A stretch of 64,000 nucleotides of DNA, taken from positions 1 to 64,000 of the forward strand of contig CAZKYC010000009.1 in the NCBI GenBank assembly GCA_964556895.1, written 5' to 3'. Shown in pieces: positions 1 to 10,700 of this stretch (positions are counted from its first letter, which is position 1; every line of letters begins with the position of its first letter). Under the pieces are notes generated by a model, which was given only the letters and a program-made list of their open reading frames with translations, had not been told where the DNA came from and ran no database searches. The position numbers were made by a program, and so were the translations under genes. The stretch comes from Hinthialibacter sp964556895. Its GTDB lineage: Bacteria > Hinthialibacterota > Hinthialibacteria > Hinthialibacterales > Hinthialibacteraceae.

Positions 1-1562
1 TGAATGGGCGGTGTGCTTGTCTGCCAATCGAGCGTCGCGGCGCCCCACGGATTGTCAGGCGCTTTTTTTCCCTTAAACAATGAATGGACCAGATAGCCAG
101 CGATGATAAAGAACGCGATTGCCATCAAATACGAACCCATTGACGACAAAAAATGATTAAGCCAGAAAACGTCAGGATAATTATAATAGCGGCGCGGCAT
201 GCCGTGGCTTCCCATTACGAATTGGGGGAAGAAGGTAAGGTTAAAACCAATAAAGAGCATCCAGGCTGCTGTGCGGCCCCAAAACTCGCTGTACAACACG
301 CCAAACATCTTCGGCCACCAGTAATGAATCGCACCGACAAACGCGATCATGGCGCCGACCATAACATAATGGAAATGAGCGACGACAAAATAGGTGTCGT
401 GCAAGTGAACGTCAGTCGCCAAGGTCGCCAAAAACAACCCAGTTAATCCGCCTATACCAAAAATGAAGATAAACATGAGAGCGTATAACATCGGCGTCTG
501 CAGGCTGATTGATCCTTTGTACATCGTCGCCAGCCAATTGAATACCTTGATGGCTGATGGAATCGAAACACTAAAGGTCAACAGGCTGAAGATAAAACTG
601 GCCATCACAGATTGGCCGCTGGTGAACATATGGTGGCCCCACACCAAAAAGCCCAGAATCGCAATCGCAAGGCTACTGTAAGCGATAAACTTATAGCCAA
701 AGATGTGCTTTCGGCTAAATGTCGGGATCAATTCACTCACAACCCCCATCGCCGGAAGAATCATGATATAAACCGCAGGGTGTGAGTAGAACCAGAAGAA
801 GTGTTGGTATAAGACGGGGTCGCCGCCAAGCGACGGGTCAAAGATCCCGATGCCCAACGTGCGTTCAATAATCAACAAAAGAATGGTGATGCCAATCACC
901 GGAGTCGCCAACACCTGAATGAGTGCGGTGCCGTACAGCGCCCACAAAAAGAGCGGCATCTTAAACCAGGTCATGCCTGGTGGTCGCAGCATGTGTATCG
1001 TAACGATAAAGTTTAGCCCGGTGAATATCGAGCTGAATCCAAGAATAAACGCCCCCAGCGTCACGGGGATGACCGCCGTCGAGGTGGTCGTACTATACGG
1101 CGTGTAAAACGTCCACCCGGTATCGACCCCGCCCATCACGATGGCAATGACGGCAAAGATGGCGCCGCCGACATAAAAGTACCAGCTCATTAAGTTAAGA
1201 CGGGGAAAGGCAACGTCTTTAGCGCCTAACATCAAGGGCAGGGCAAAGTTGCCAAACACCGCCGGGATGCCAGGAATAATCACCATAAAGGTCATGATGA
1301 TGCCGTGAAGCGTAAACATCTTGTTGTAGGTGTTGGCGTCCATCATGGTGGGGCCGGGCGTGATCAATTCAGTGCGCACCAAGAGGGCGAAGACGCCGCC
1401 CAAAAAGAAGGTCGAGAGAACTGAAATCAGGTAAAGGACAGCAATGCGTTTATGGTCGAGAGTGACCAGCCACGACAAAATGCCCTTACTATGAGTAATG
1501 TAATTGGCGCCATGCGCCTCTTGGGGCGCGTTTGGTGCGTCAGGAAAGGTCGTTGTAACCAT
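1..1562 (-). CDS. ctaD: Cytochrome c oxidase subunit I, A2-type, partial at left edge
   Basis: Translating the minus strand from the ATG at 1562 gives an uninterrupted heme-copper oxidase subunit I that leaves the window at base 1, so about 520 residues are visible and the C-terminus is missing. It is the membrane catalytic subunit that reduces O2 and pumps protons. The heme a ligand region (HGIIMTFM), the CuB histidine pair in VWGHHMF and the HFHYVM heme ligand segment are all present. The helix VI motif reads FYSHPAVY, with Ala where A1 enzymes have Glu. A Tyr-Ser pair before the His is the signature of the A2 subfamily, as known for Rhodothermus caa3. The gene begins two bases after the coxII stop and closes the visible ACIII/caa3 operon. 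Subunits III and IV would be expected beyond the left edge. Confidence 0.95.
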   Translation of the reverse strand, partial: MVTTTFPDAPNAPQEAHGANYITHSKGILSWLVTLDHKRIAVLYLISVLSTFFLGGVFALLVRTELITPGPTMMDANTYNKMFTLHGIIMTFMVIIPGIPAVFGNFALPLMLGAKDVAFPRLNLMSWYFYVGGAIFAVIAIVMGGVDTGWTFYTPYSTTTSTAVIPVTLGAFILGFSSIFTGLNFIVTIHMLRPPGMTWFKMPLFLWALYGTALIQVLATPVIGITILLLIIERTLGIGIFDPSLGGDPVLYQHFFWFYSHPAVYIMILPAMGVVSELIPTFSRKHIFGYKFIAYSSLAIAILGFLVWGHHMFTSGQSVMASFIFSLLTFSVSIPSAIKVFNWLATMYKGSISLQTPMLYALMFIFIFGIGGLTGLFLATLATDVHLHDTYFVVAHFHYVMVGAMIAFVGAIHYWWPKMFGVLYSEFWGRTAAWMLFIGFNLTFFPQFVMGSHGMPRRYYNYPDVFWLNHFLSSMGSYLMAIAFFIIAGYLVHSLFKGKKAPDNPWGAATLDWQTSTPPI

Positions 1563-1564
1563 TG

Positions 1565-2545
1565 TTACTCGTCCTTCAAAGATTTAATAAATTCGATGAG
1601 CGCTGTGATTTCTTTATCATTTAACTTGCCTTGATAAGTCGGCATGATCGCCTCAAAGCCGGCGCGAATTTTGGCGTTGGGTTCGAGAATTGACTCGCGA
1701 ATGTAGTTCTCGTCGACCAGCACGTCTGGACCTTCTCGCATTGGCTCCATCTTGCCCCAGATTCCCTTAAACGAAGGGCCATCGTCGGCGGAGCCGTCAA
1801 TGGAGTGGCATTGGGCGCATCCGCGTATCTTGTACAACCGCTCGCCCGCTTCGACAGGCGGCATGCGGTCGACAAAATTCGACGCGTCTTCGAGCCAGGC
1901 TTCAAAATCGCCCGGCCTGTGAACATAAACGGTTGACACCATGTTGGAGTGGTCTGTACCGCAATACTCCGCGCAGTAAAGCGGAAAATCGCCTTCTTGC
2001 GTGGCTTGGAACCAGACGTTGTTGTAGCGCCCCGGCACGGCGTCCATCTTCAAACGAAATGCGGGAATAAACACGCTGTGGGTGACATCGTCAGAGGTGA
2101 TGACCAACTCAACCGGGGTATCAATCGGAACGTGAAGGTCGCCGTCAATGTAGCCGTTGGGGTATTGGAAGCTCCAACTCCACTTGAGCCCGGTCACGTT
2201 GATGCGATAGGCGTTGGCGGGCGGAGTGCGCATATCAATATATGCTTGAAACCCTAAATAAAAGATGACGATAACTAGAATGAATGGAATAACGCTCCAG
2301 GTGACTTCGAGAACCGTACTATGAGAAGCGGTTTGTTGTTCTGTATGGCCTTCACGGCGGCGGTATAAAACAACGAACAATGTCATGCAGAAGACGATGC
2401 CGACAAAGAAAAAGACGCTCAGCCAATAAATGAAATAAAACACATTGTCCACGCCGCCCGCCATGGTGGAGGCTTCGGGCGGCATCCAAAATGTTCCGTT
2501 GCTTTGGACGTTAAACAAGACGCCGTTGAACAGACTGTCAATCAT
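1565..2545 (-). CDS. ctaC: Cytochrome c oxidase subunit II fused to cytochrome c (caa3-type)
   Basis: This 326-residue protein accepts electrons at the CuA centre and passes them to subunit I. Two N-terminal transmembrane helices (about residues 30-55 and 80-105) precede a cupredoxin domain. The CuA loop CAEYCGTDHSNM is intact near residue 190. A C-terminal cytochrome c domain of about 90 residues carries the heme motif CAQCH and a distal Met candidate (IMPTYQG), which makes the enzyme caa3-type with its own tethered cytochrome. The start codon overlaps the SCO stop as TAATG, suggesting translational coupling. The cytochrome domain is the likely electron entry point from alternative complex III encoded upstream. 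Confidence 0.95.
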   Translation of the reverse strand: MIDSLFNGVLFNVQSNGTFWMPPEASTMAGGVDNVFYFIYWLSVFFFVGIVFCMTLFVVLYRRREGHTEQQTASHSTVLEVTWSVIPFILVIVIFYLGFQAYIDMRTPPANAYRINVTGLKWSWSFQYPNGYIDGDLHVPIDTPVELVITSDDVTHSVFIPAFRLKMDAVPGRYNNVWFQATQEGDFPLYCAEYCGTDHSNMVSTVYVHRPGDFEAWLEDASNFVDRMPPVEAGERLYKIRGCAQCHSIDGSADDGPSFKGIWGKMEPMREGPDVLVDENYIRESILEPNAKIRAGFEAIMPTYQGKLNDKEITALIEFIKSLKDE

Positions 2546-3426
2546 TATGAATTTCCTTCAATCGGCTTTACAGATTGGAGTTTTCGGTTTTTCAATTCAC
2601 GTTTCCAAAAGATGAATAACATGATGCCAAGCGATAGCGCGACCAGCGAGCCGCCAATGCGCATGACGCCTAAGGCTGCGACTGAATACGACCCGGCGTC
2701 AGCGTCATAGTGAAAACATGAGAGAAAAAACTGGTCGAACGCTGTGCCGATTTGCCCTTCAGAGGCTTCAACCAACGATAAGCGCAGCGTTTGGGGATCA
2801 TATTCAATGCCGCCTAAGTATCGCGAGACGCGCCCATCTGGCGTCAAAATAATAATGGTGGCGCCGTGGGCGTATTCTTTTCGTCTCTCAATCCATTTAT
2901 AGCCAAACCCAACAGAGTCAGCCAACGTTCTTATTTTGGCTTCTTTGCCAGATAAAAAGTGCCACCCCTTGGCGGCTTCTGGGTTGCCGAGTTCTTTCAA
3001 ATAGGTTTGTTTTTTAATCTTGGCGAGGTTCGGGGTTTCGAGAGGGTCGATGCTTACGGTGACGATTTCATAGTCTTCGCCGGGATTGAGCGAAATCTCC
3101 CGCATCGACTCTAACAAGCCGTTCAACACCAGGCCGCACAACATCGGGCAGCGATAATAGACGAGAGTTAATATGACGGGCTTTTTGCCCTCAAAGTATT
3201 GTTCGAGTTTGACTGTGCGGTCGTTTTCGTCTTTAAATTCTAGTCCAAGAGGAACAGGCGCTTCTAACTTCTCGGTAATGCCGACGCCTTCTAATTCGTC
3301 GGGCAGAGGCTCCATACGGCTGCCGGGTTCGTTTTCGACAACGGCGTACGACGCCGCCGATGCAACCATTAAGACGATTGCAACTAGGAACCCAAAAGAA
3401 TGGTTAAACCGTCTCATATCGTTCAT
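2545..3426 (-). CDS. SCO1/SenC-family copper chaperone for CuA assembly
   Basis: This 293-residue protein belongs to the thioredoxin-fold SCO family, which delivers copper to the CuA site of subunit II. It has an N-terminal signal sequence, the CPMLC copper-binding CxxxC near residue 95, and the distal conserved His in YAHGATIII. A C-terminal membrane helix at about residues 250-275 is followed by a basic tail, an arrangement common in SCO proteins of alternative complex III operons. A good ribosome site (AAGGGGG) sits five bases before the ATG at 3426. The gene lies directly upstream of coxII and overlaps it by one base, which fits its role. Confidence 0.9.
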   Translation of the reverse strand: MNDMRRFNHSFGFLVAIVLMVASAASYAVVENEPGSRMEPLPDELEGVGITEKLEAPVPLGLEFKDENDRTVKLEQYFEGKKPVILTLVYYRCPMLCGLVLNGLLESMREISLNPGEDYEIVTVSIDPLETPNLAKIKKQTYLKELGNPEAAKGWHFLSGKEAKIRTLADSVGFGYKWIERRKEYAHGATIIILTPDGRVSRYLGGIEYDPQTLRLSLVEASEGQIGTAFDQFFLSCFHYDADAGSYSVAALGVMRIGGSLVALSLGIMLFIFWKRELKNRKLQSVKPIEGNS

Positions 3427-3511
3427 ACGTTACCCCCTTGTTCTGAATACCCATTTCCCCCAGGTTTTTCACTTATCAAACCAAATGAGTGTTCGTTAGG
3501 CTGAACCGAAT

Positions 3512-3838
3512 TTACTCTCGCGAACTTGATGTGGAATTCGAAGACGAAACGCATTCGCGTACGATGATGTCCATAGCGACGTCTACAGGAACTTGATAGG
3601 CGTTTTTTTCTTTTTCAATAGTGTACCCGTTCAACCGCTCGATTTGGTCAGCGGTCAAACTTTCATACTCTGCGTGAGGCTGTTGAACGAATTTTTTATC
3701 AAACTCAGCGCTGGAATAATTGAAATACCAAACCTGAATGAGAATGATAATCAAAAACGTCGACAACACCGAAATCACGCTGACTACGCTGATAACGGGC
3801 ATATTCAAATCATTATGGTCGTGTTTTACTTCACTCAT
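3512..3838 (-). CDS. Small single-pass membrane protein of the ACIII operon
   Basis: This 108-residue protein has one transmembrane helix at about residues 15-38. The N-terminus is polar and His/Asp-rich, and the C-terminal domain ends in a Ser-rich tail. I do not recognise a named family. It starts nine bases after the ActF stop and lies before the SCO gene, where other organisms carry small accessory subunits of alternative complex III or of the oxidase. An accessory subunit or assembly factor is therefore plausible, but this is inference from position only. Coding is supported by the operon spacing and an AAGGTG ribosome site. Confidence 0.75.
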   Translation of the reverse strand: MSEVKHDHNDLNMPVISVVSVISVLSTFLIIILIQVWYFNYSSAEFDKKFVQQPHAEYESLTADQIERLNGYTIEKEKNAYQVPVDVAMDIIVRECVSSSNSTSSSRE

Positions 3839-3847
3839 TGTGACACC

Positions 3848-5074
3848 TTACGCATTTTCAAACATGAGCGACTCGCCCATGCGTGGATCTTTCACAGGAG
3901 TTAAGGCAACGCCTCGCGCCCATCGCGCAGACGCTGCAACATACAGGCCGCCGATTCCAATCATACAGCCAAGGTCGTAGAGGCTAAACGGAACCTGGTC
4001 TGCGGCGCCAATCGCTTTGGAAAACTCCGGCATGACCAGCCAATAGAGGTCCACCCAATGAGCAACCAACATCCAGACCGCCCAGAACAACAAGAGGGCG
4101 CGGCGGCGTTTGGGTTTGCGCGACAGCAAGCCAAAGAAGGGAATAAAAAAGTGGCCGAAGATCAAAAAAACTGAAATATAGCCCCATTCACCGCTTTGGC
4201 GAACTAGGTACCAGCCTGTGGTTTCAGGTCTGTTGGCGTACCAATAAAGCATGTATTGAGAAAACGCGATATACGCCCAAAACACGGTAAACGCAAAAAG
4301 GAACTTGCCGAGATCATGATAGTGTTCGACGGTAATTACTCGCCGCAAGCGGCCCGTGTTCTGCAGCAATATTGAAACCACGCTCAATGTTGCGAAGATG
4401 GCGATCATTGAGCCAGAGAAGTAATACACGCCATACATGGTGCTGTACCAGTGAGAATCAAGCGACATCAACCAATCAAACGAGGCGAAGGTCAATGAAA
4501 GCGCGAACAACAATAGCCCGAATCCGCTAACGCCTTCCATCTGAAGAGTAAGATTCACGTCGCCGGATTGGTCTTGTTGTTTTGACTTCGTGAAATAGAA
4601 GAGAGCCAGGCCAATCCAAATGGAAAAATAGATGACAGCCCGTAATAGAAAGAACGATAGGTTCAAAAAGGGCAGTTTCGGCCCGACAAAATAATCGTGG
4701 GCGGCATGTTCAACGTCCGTCCAGTGGTAAAGGTACGAAAGGCCAAACATCAACGGCAAAAACAACACCGCCAGCAGAACGACATTGGCTGCGAGAATTT
4801 CAGCAATGCGGCGTACGACGATGCTCCAGCCGGCGCGGGTGATGTGTTGAATGGCGACAAAGCCCAAGGCGCCGAGTGAGATGCTTAAGAAGAAGGCGAA
4901 ACTCACCAGGTAAGAGAAAAAGAGGTTTTGTTGGTCGCCCATAACAAAGCCAACAATAAACGTGAGGGCCAACACCACCAGCCCTACGCCGCCGCCCACC
5001 TTGGTCAGTGTCAGGCCAAGGCCTTCAAGGTGACAGCGTTCTTCTGATAACTGGGCGGGATCAACTAGCGCCAC
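3848..5074 (-). CDS. actF: Alternative complex III membrane subunit ActF
   Basis: This 408-residue polytopic membrane protein has about ten hydrophobic helices and matches the NrfD/PsrC-related ActF subunit of alternative complex III. It forms part of the quinol-oxidising membrane core together with ActC. Aromatic-rich helices with motifs such as WLMSLDSHWYSTMYG are typical of the family. The start is GTG at 5074, chosen because GAGGAG lies seven bases upstream. It follows actE and precedes the small membrane protein, all on the minus strand with short spacers. Confidence 0.9.
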   Translation of the reverse strand: MALVDPAQLSEERCHLEGLGLTLTKVGGGVGLVVLALTFIVGFVMGDQQNLFFSYLVSFAFFLSISLGALGFVAIQHITRAGWSIVVRRIAEILAANVVLLAVLFLPLMFGLSYLYHWTDVEHAAHDYFVGPKLPFLNLSFFLLRAVIYFSIWIGLALFYFTKSKQQDQSGDVNLTLQMEGVSGFGLLLFALSLTFASFDWLMSLDSHWYSTMYGVYYFSGSMIAIFATLSVVSILLQNTGRLRRVITVEHYHDLGKFLFAFTVFWAYIAFSQYMLYWYANRPETTGWYLVRQSGEWGYISVFLIFGHFFIPFFGLLSRKPKRRRALLLFWAVWMLVAHWVDLYWLVMPEFSKAIGAADQVPFSLYDLGCMIGIGGLYVAASARWARGVALTPVKDPRMGESLMFENA

Positions 5075-5110
5075 GATTGACTCCTCAATAGTTCATCCGG
5101 CGTGGCCGGG

Positions 5111-5758
5111 TTAGTTCTGGTCTGACAACACGTCTTGGGGTATGTCTTCAAATGTCGCGTTTTGGCTGCGCTGCAATGCGCGTACATACGCCACAACCGC
5201 CCACCGGTCGTTGGGAGATAATTTTTCTCGATACGCGGGCATTGAGCGTATGCCGTTTGTGATTGAATTAAATATATGGCCGTGTTCGCGATTGCGAATC
5301 TCATCGGTATGAAATGACGACGGTTGAATCCACGCGGGTTCCTGCAACTGCTCGGCGCGTTTGTTGATCATTCCATCGCCGTAGCCAGCGTACCCATGGC
5401 AGGGCGCGCAACTGATCTCGTATTTTTCTTGTCCACGCTTGATTAACAAATCCGTGACGGGCACAGGGTATTCAGTCACCCAGGATTCATCTTTGACGCC
5501 CGTGTAATATTCTTGGGTCAAGTCGAGTTCACCGCGCGCGACAGTACCTTCGACTTGGGGGCGCATGGCGCGGCGGTCAGCAAACAATACGTTATACTGC
5601 TGCGCCTTGTACCGGGGCTGGTTGTCCATATTTTGAATCAAGTGGATACGAGGCAATTTGGACGTCGTCACCCGCGCTTTTGAAATCAGGGCGACGGGAA
5701 TCGCAGCCAATAAAATCGCGATAATCACGCCATTGATAATCCAGCTTCGGACGCTCAT
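5111..5758 (-). CDS. actE: Alternative complex III monoheme cytochrome c subunit ActE
   Basis: This 215-residue protein carries a single c-type heme motif (CAPCHG) in a cytochrome c domain spanning roughly residues 110-205, with a candidate distal Met in RSMPAY. One N-terminal transmembrane segment anchors it to the periplasmic face. I placed the start at the ATG at 5758 because GGAGG stands six bases upstream and the codon lies two bases after the actD stop; an upstream in-frame codon would overlap actD. It is likely an exit point for electrons from the complex towards the oxidase. Confidence 0.9.
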   Translation of the reverse strand: MSVRSWIINGVIIAILLAAIPVALISKARVTTSKLPRIHLIQNMDNQPRYKAQQYNVLFADRRAMRPQVEGTVARGELDLTQEYYTGVKDESWVTEYPVPVTDLLIKRGQEKYEISCAPCHGYAGYGDGMINKRAEQLQEPAWIQPSSFHTDEIRNREHGHIFNSITNGIRSMPAYREKLSPNDRWAVVAYVRALQRSQNATFEDIPQDVLSDQN

Positions 5759-5759
5759 A

Positions 5760-6299
5760 TTAGTCCTCCACCGTTTCAACAGTTTCGCCGCCCATTGATT
5801 CGAGCATCTGGCGAGTCTGGTCTAAATGAAATTTCGGGTCGCACGCTTCGATGACGAGAAAGAAGCGGTCATCGGTGGCGCGGGCGAAGCGTTCGCTTGA
5901 GAACAGCGGGTGGTACAACATCGGAAAGCCGTTAAAGGCAAACAGACAGCCGACCGTCGCCAACGCGCTTAACAAAATGGTCAATTCAAAAATAACTGGA
6001 ATGTTGGCAGGCAGGCTGAACATCGGCTTTCCACTAATAATAATTTGGTAATCGACCGCGTTCATCCACCATTGCATGGCCAGGCCAATCACCGCGCCAG
6101 TCGTGCCAGCGACTAGAACAATCCACGGGATGATCGTCGGTTTGATTCCCATCGCGCCGTCCATCCCGTGAATGGGGAAGGGGCTGTGGCAATCCCACTT
6201 GGTATAGCCGGCGTCGCGCACCGATTCAGCGGCGGAACGGAGTTTGTTTACGTCGTCAAACTCTACTAATAGGCCGTATAGTTGTTTGTCTTCACTCAT
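5760..6299 (-). CDS. actD: Alternative complex III subunit ActD (DUF3341)
   Basis: This 179-residue protein matches the ActD/DUF3341 family. A soluble N-terminal domain opens with a strand-rich segment (LYGLLVEFDDVNKL) and the conserved CHSPFPIHGMD region. Two transmembrane helices follow at about residues 60-80 and 100-125, and the tail is soluble. It is a structural membrane subunit of alternative complex III without visible cofactor motifs. It lies between actC and actE in the canonical order, separated by 29 and 1 bases. Confidence 0.9.
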   Translation of the reverse strand: MSEDKQLYGLLVEFDDVNKLRSAAESVRDAGYTKWDCHSPFPIHGMDGAMGIKPTIIPWIVLVAGTTGAVIGLAMQWWMNAVDYQIIISGKPMFSLPANIPVIFELTILLSALATVGCLFAFNGFPMLYHPLFSSERFARATDDRFFLVIEACDPKFHLDQTRQMLESMGGETVETVED

Positions 6300-6328
6300 C
6301 GTAAAAACCCAATCGCGAAATTCGCGTG

Positions 6329-7780
6329 TTAATCTTCTTTGTGCGCTTCAGGGATGTCACCGTGATAATCGCCAACGCCGCGGTGATGGCCATGTTCTAA
6401 GTGGGCGCTCGGTAAAACGGTCTTGACTTCCGCCATGGCAACCGCGGGCAAGAAACGCAGGAACAGCAGGAAGCAGGTAAAGAACAGCCCAAAACTGCCT
6501 GCGAATGTCAAAATATCAACCAGCGTCGGGTAGTACATGTCCCAGCTGGACGGTAAGAAATCGCGGCTGAGAGACGTAATGACAATCACAAACCGCTCGA
6601 ACCACATGCCCACATTGACGCAGTTGGCGACAATAAAGGTAATCACGAGATTGGTTCGGCAATATTTAAACCAGAGCACTTGCGGAGCGACTACGTTACA
6701 GAACACCATCACAAAGTAGGCCCATGAATACGGCCCCAGCGCGCGGTTTAAGAATGTGAACAACTCAAATCCGTCGGCGCTATACCACGCCATGAAAAAC
6801 TCAACGGCGTACGCGTAGCCAACCACACAACTAGTGAACAACAAGATCTTGTTCATGTTTTCAATGTGGCGAAGGGTAATTATCTCTTGTAAGTTTAAAA
6901 AATGACGGGTCGGAATAATCAGTGTCAACACCATCGCGAACCCGCCAAAGATCGCGCCTGCGACAAAGTAAGGCGGGAAGATGGTGGTGTGCCAGCCAGG
7001 CAACTGAGACACCGCAAAGTCAAAACTGACCACCGAGTGGACGGAAAGAACCAACGGAGTCGCCAGCGCCGCGAGCAGCAGGTAAGCGACTTCGTGGCGG
7101 TGCCAGTGGCGGTGTGAACCGCGCCAGCCCATGGACAACAGCCCATAGGCGAATTTACGAACCGGGTGTTTCGCGCGGTCGCGAAGCGTCGCCAGGTCTG
7201 GCACCATGCCGACATACCAGAACAAGACAGACACCGTGGCGTATGTACTGACCGCGAATACGTCCCACAACAGCGGGCTGCGGAAGTTCGGCCACATAAG
7301 CATCGCGTTAGGGTAAGGAAACAAGTAAAACGCCAACCAGGGGCGCCCAATGTGAATGCCGGGGAAGATGCCCGCGCACATGACCGCAAAAATCGTCATC
7401 GCTTCAGCGAAGCGGTTAATGCTGGTGCGCCATTTTTGGCGGAACAAAAAGAGAATCGCTGAGATCAGCGTCCCCGCGTGGCCGATACCGACCCAAAAAA
7501 CAAAGTTGACAATTGCGAACCCCCAACCAACGGGGTTGTTGACGCCCCAGACGCCGACGCCAATCCAAAATAGATAAGCGATCATCAAACCAAGAACGCC
7601 TAAGAAAGAAAGCGAAACCCCAAACATGATAAACCATGTTTGGGAGGTTTTGGGATCTTCAACAATCGAGCAGACCTTCTCTGTAACGGTAGTAAAGTTG
7701 TTACCGCCAGTGATCAGCTCGCTCCGTTGGCGCGGATCGTTCTGGGTATTGTCAATTTCACGAGTGGCTGTCGTGACCAT
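6329..7780 (-). CDS. actC: Alternative complex III NrfD-like membrane subunit ActC
   Basis: This 483-residue protein with about ten transmembrane helices belongs to the NrfD/PsrC family and forms the main quinol-binding membrane subunit of alternative complex III. Conserved stretches such as NPVGWGFAIVNFVFWVGIG and GIFPGIHIGRPW are typical of ActC. The ATG at 7780 is preferred over an upstream GTG at 7801, which has no ribosome site. This choice leaves a 23-base overlap with the 3' end of actB. The His-rich C-terminus (HLEHGHHRG) is cytoplasmic or interfacial. Confidence 0.92.
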   Translation of the reverse strand: MVTTATREIDNTQNDPRQRSELITGGNNFTTVTEKVCSIVEDPKTSQTWFIMFGVSLSFLGVLGLMIAYLFWIGVGVWGVNNPVGWGFAIVNFVFWVGIGHAGTLISAILFLFRQKWRTSINRFAEAMTIFAVMCAGIFPGIHIGRPWLAFYLFPYPNAMLMWPNFRSPLLWDVFAVSTYATVSVLFWYVGMVPDLATLRDRAKHPVRKFAYGLLSMGWRGSHRHWHRHEVAYLLLAALATPLVLSVHSVVSFDFAVSQLPGWHTTIFPPYFVAGAIFGGFAMVLTLIIPTRHFLNLQEIITLRHIENMNKILLFTSCVVGYAYAVEFFMAWYSADGFELFTFLNRALGPYSWAYFVMVFCNVVAPQVLWFKYCRTNLVITFIVANCVNVGMWFERFVIVITSLSRDFLPSSWDMYYPTLVDILTFAGSFGLFFTCFLLFLRFLPAVAMAEVKTVLPSAHLEHGHHRGVGDYHGDIPEAHKED

Positions 7781-10700
7781 GTTTTCCGTATGTCTCCTCA
7801 CTGGCGCTGGCCAATGTGGGATGTGGATTTCGAATCTTGGCTAAGTATGTCAATCGCGGCTTTAGATAAAGGACGTCCAAGATGCTGTAGTTGCGCGAGT
7901 CTTGTGTTTTCTTTGTCACCCGGCTGTTTTCATCATTGAGGTCGCCGAAGGCAATCGCCTTGGTGGGGCAGGCCTGCTCACAGGCCGTAACAATCTCGCC
8001 GTCGCGAATCGGGCGGCGGTTGTTTTTGGCGTCAATCTTGACCGCTTCAATGCGTTGAGTGCAGAAGGTGCACTTCTCCATCACGCCGCGCATGCGAACG
8101 GTGACTTCAGGGTTCATGCGCATCTTCTCAACTTCTTTCAAACCATAATTGAAATTGAAGAAGTTAAAGCGGCGAACTTTGACAGGGCAGTTGTTCGCAC
8201 AATAACGCGTTCCGACACAACGGTTATAGACCATCACGTTTAAGCCTTCGCTGTTATGAACAGTCGCCTGAACCGGGCAAACCTGTTCGCAGGGAGCGTT
8301 TTCACAATGTACGCAAGTCATTGGCTGTGGAGTAACCGTCGGCTTGTCAGGGTCGCCTTTGAAGTAACGGTCGACGCGAATCCAGTGCATCTCGCGCCCC
8401 CAGGTGACTTGCTCTTTGCCAACGATAGGGATGTTGTTCTCAGCCTGACAGGCTGTGACGCATGCGTTACAGCCGATGCACTGGTTGAGATCAATGGTCA
8501 TGCCCCATTTGTGGTTGTCATACTCAAACGGTTCCCACAAGTCGTGTTTGGGGTAGTGGGCGCCTGCTTCTTTGGCGAATTCAGGGTTCTTTTTGTATTG
8601 GTCTAAGTCGCCTTCTTGAATCAGCTTTCCAGCGCGATAGTTGCGTTCTTTCATGCCGATGTCGTCAATCGCGTGGTGGTCCTGGGTCGCGGCGAGAGCA
8701 TACCGCTTGCCTGTTTTCTTGATCGAGACGCCATGCAGGATGGATTCGCCGTTGGGACGAATGGCGTAGGTAGTGACGCCAGCGCCGTCTGCGATGCGTC
8801 CGCCGTGAGTTCGGCCATACCCCAGCGCGATGGCGCCCGCGTTCTTCGCCATACCAGGCAAAAGTGAAACCGGCGCTTCGATTGTACGCTCGCCAACGGT
8901 GATCTCGACAACGTCTTCTTCATGCAGGTCGAGTTCTTCCGCGGTTGATGGAGCGACTAGCAACGCGTTGTCCCATGTGAGTTTGGTAATGAAATCGGGC
9001 GTTTCTTGAAGCCAACCATTGTTGGCGAAGCGTCCATCATAAACAAATACATCTTCGTAGAGAGCGAGTTCAAACCCATCGCCATGGCTTGCAGTCTTAC
9101 CGGCGATTTCACGAACACCTGAGACATTGACCGCCGGAGCTCGTTGTTCAAATGTGCTATCCGCGACGAAGCCGTCATGCAAGAAGGTGCGCCATTCTTT
9201 TTCAGTTGACTTGTAGCGGCTGTCTTCAAAGGTCTTGCGAACAATGTCGTAGGCGCGGACCGGTTCGTCTTCAACAAATGCGCTCAACACTTCACTGGGC
9301 GTTCTGCCGCCATACAGAGGCGCGATTAAGGGCTGGATTGACGAGATGGTTCCATCATACCCACGCGCGTCGCCCCAGGTTTCGAGCATGTGTGCGCGAG
9401 GGACGTGCCATTCACATACTTGAGACGTCTCATCGCGGTAAAGGCTTAAATGAATTGTATGCGCTGCGTTAGAAAGCGCATCAGCGAAACCGAGTTCGAC
9501 AGGCGCGTCATAGACCGGGTTGCCGCCAATCAGCAACAAGGTTTCAACATTGCCGTTATTCAGCTCACGAACCAGCGATGCAATCGCCTCTTTGTGAGAC
9601 CAGCGAAGCGGATCAGGGGCCGCAGCGTATTGAACAGATTTGCCTGAATTGCCCAACACATGATTGAGTACGCAGGCAATCGCATGCACCGACGCCGATT
9701 GGCGTGGGCCAGCGAGAACAACCGATTCGCCTTGATGATGAATCAGGTCGTCGATCATTGCGTCCAATACATCAGCGGGAAAGTGAACGTCAGGCTCAGA
9801 AGTATATATGGCTTTTAGTTCAGACAGATTTGACGCGCCATTGAGAGAGTCATGTTTGAGGATGCGCGAAACCAATGCTTGGGCCAACGCCTCAACTTGA
9901 CCAGATTGAATCGCAACTCGATGGTCGGCCATCGCGCCAGTCGCGCTAAATAGCGACTCGGCAACATACAAACGGTTGACAAACGCGCCGTCTGGGTCGC
10001 GCGCTTCCGCCCATTCTTTCGCCCAAGCCAATGACGCCGGGTGAGCGCCGAGAAAATCACAATCAAGACTCAGAATGATTTTGGCCTTCTTAAAGTCGGG
10101 CAGGGGACGGTAAGGCTGGCCAAACACGGCCTTAGAACCATCGCGCTCATTGTCGTCGCTGATGGCTTCATACTCAAACCAATTGGCTTGAGGCAATTGG
10201 TCTTCAATTTTTTTACGAAGGCGCATCACTGTCGGCGACGCAGTCGCTTCGCTCAGAAAACATAAGCCAGCGCCATTTTTCTTTCGAAACTCGGCGCCGT
10301 GATTTTCGATAAACTCAGACCATTGCTCCCAAGACTTTGAAATCACCTGGTTGCCTGTTTGATAGATAACCGTCTGGCTGCGGTCTGGGTCGTACATTTC
10401 TAAGACGCTGGCCAAGGCTTGTGGAGACGCGCCGCCCAAGCTGGTGGTGTGTTCGGGGTTGCCTTCGACCTTAATCGGGCGCCCGTCTACACTTTTGGCG
10501 ATCAACCCAGTCGCGATTCCGCCTTTTTCCATTGAAGTCGCGAAATAAACGGGCTTGCCTGGAATGCGGTTATCAGGCCGATGTGCGTAAGGGACGATTT
10601 TTTCTTCAGGCCAGCGACATGACGTCAACCCAGCCAGCGCGAACGAAGCCGCCATTACCTTCAAAAATGATCGGCGGTCTTCCCCCATCAGGGTATCGGC

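Noticed and set aside
1949..2257. Long antisense open frame opposite coxII, and similar ones opposite other genes
   Set aside because: They are frame shadows of strongly conserved genes and have no features of their own.
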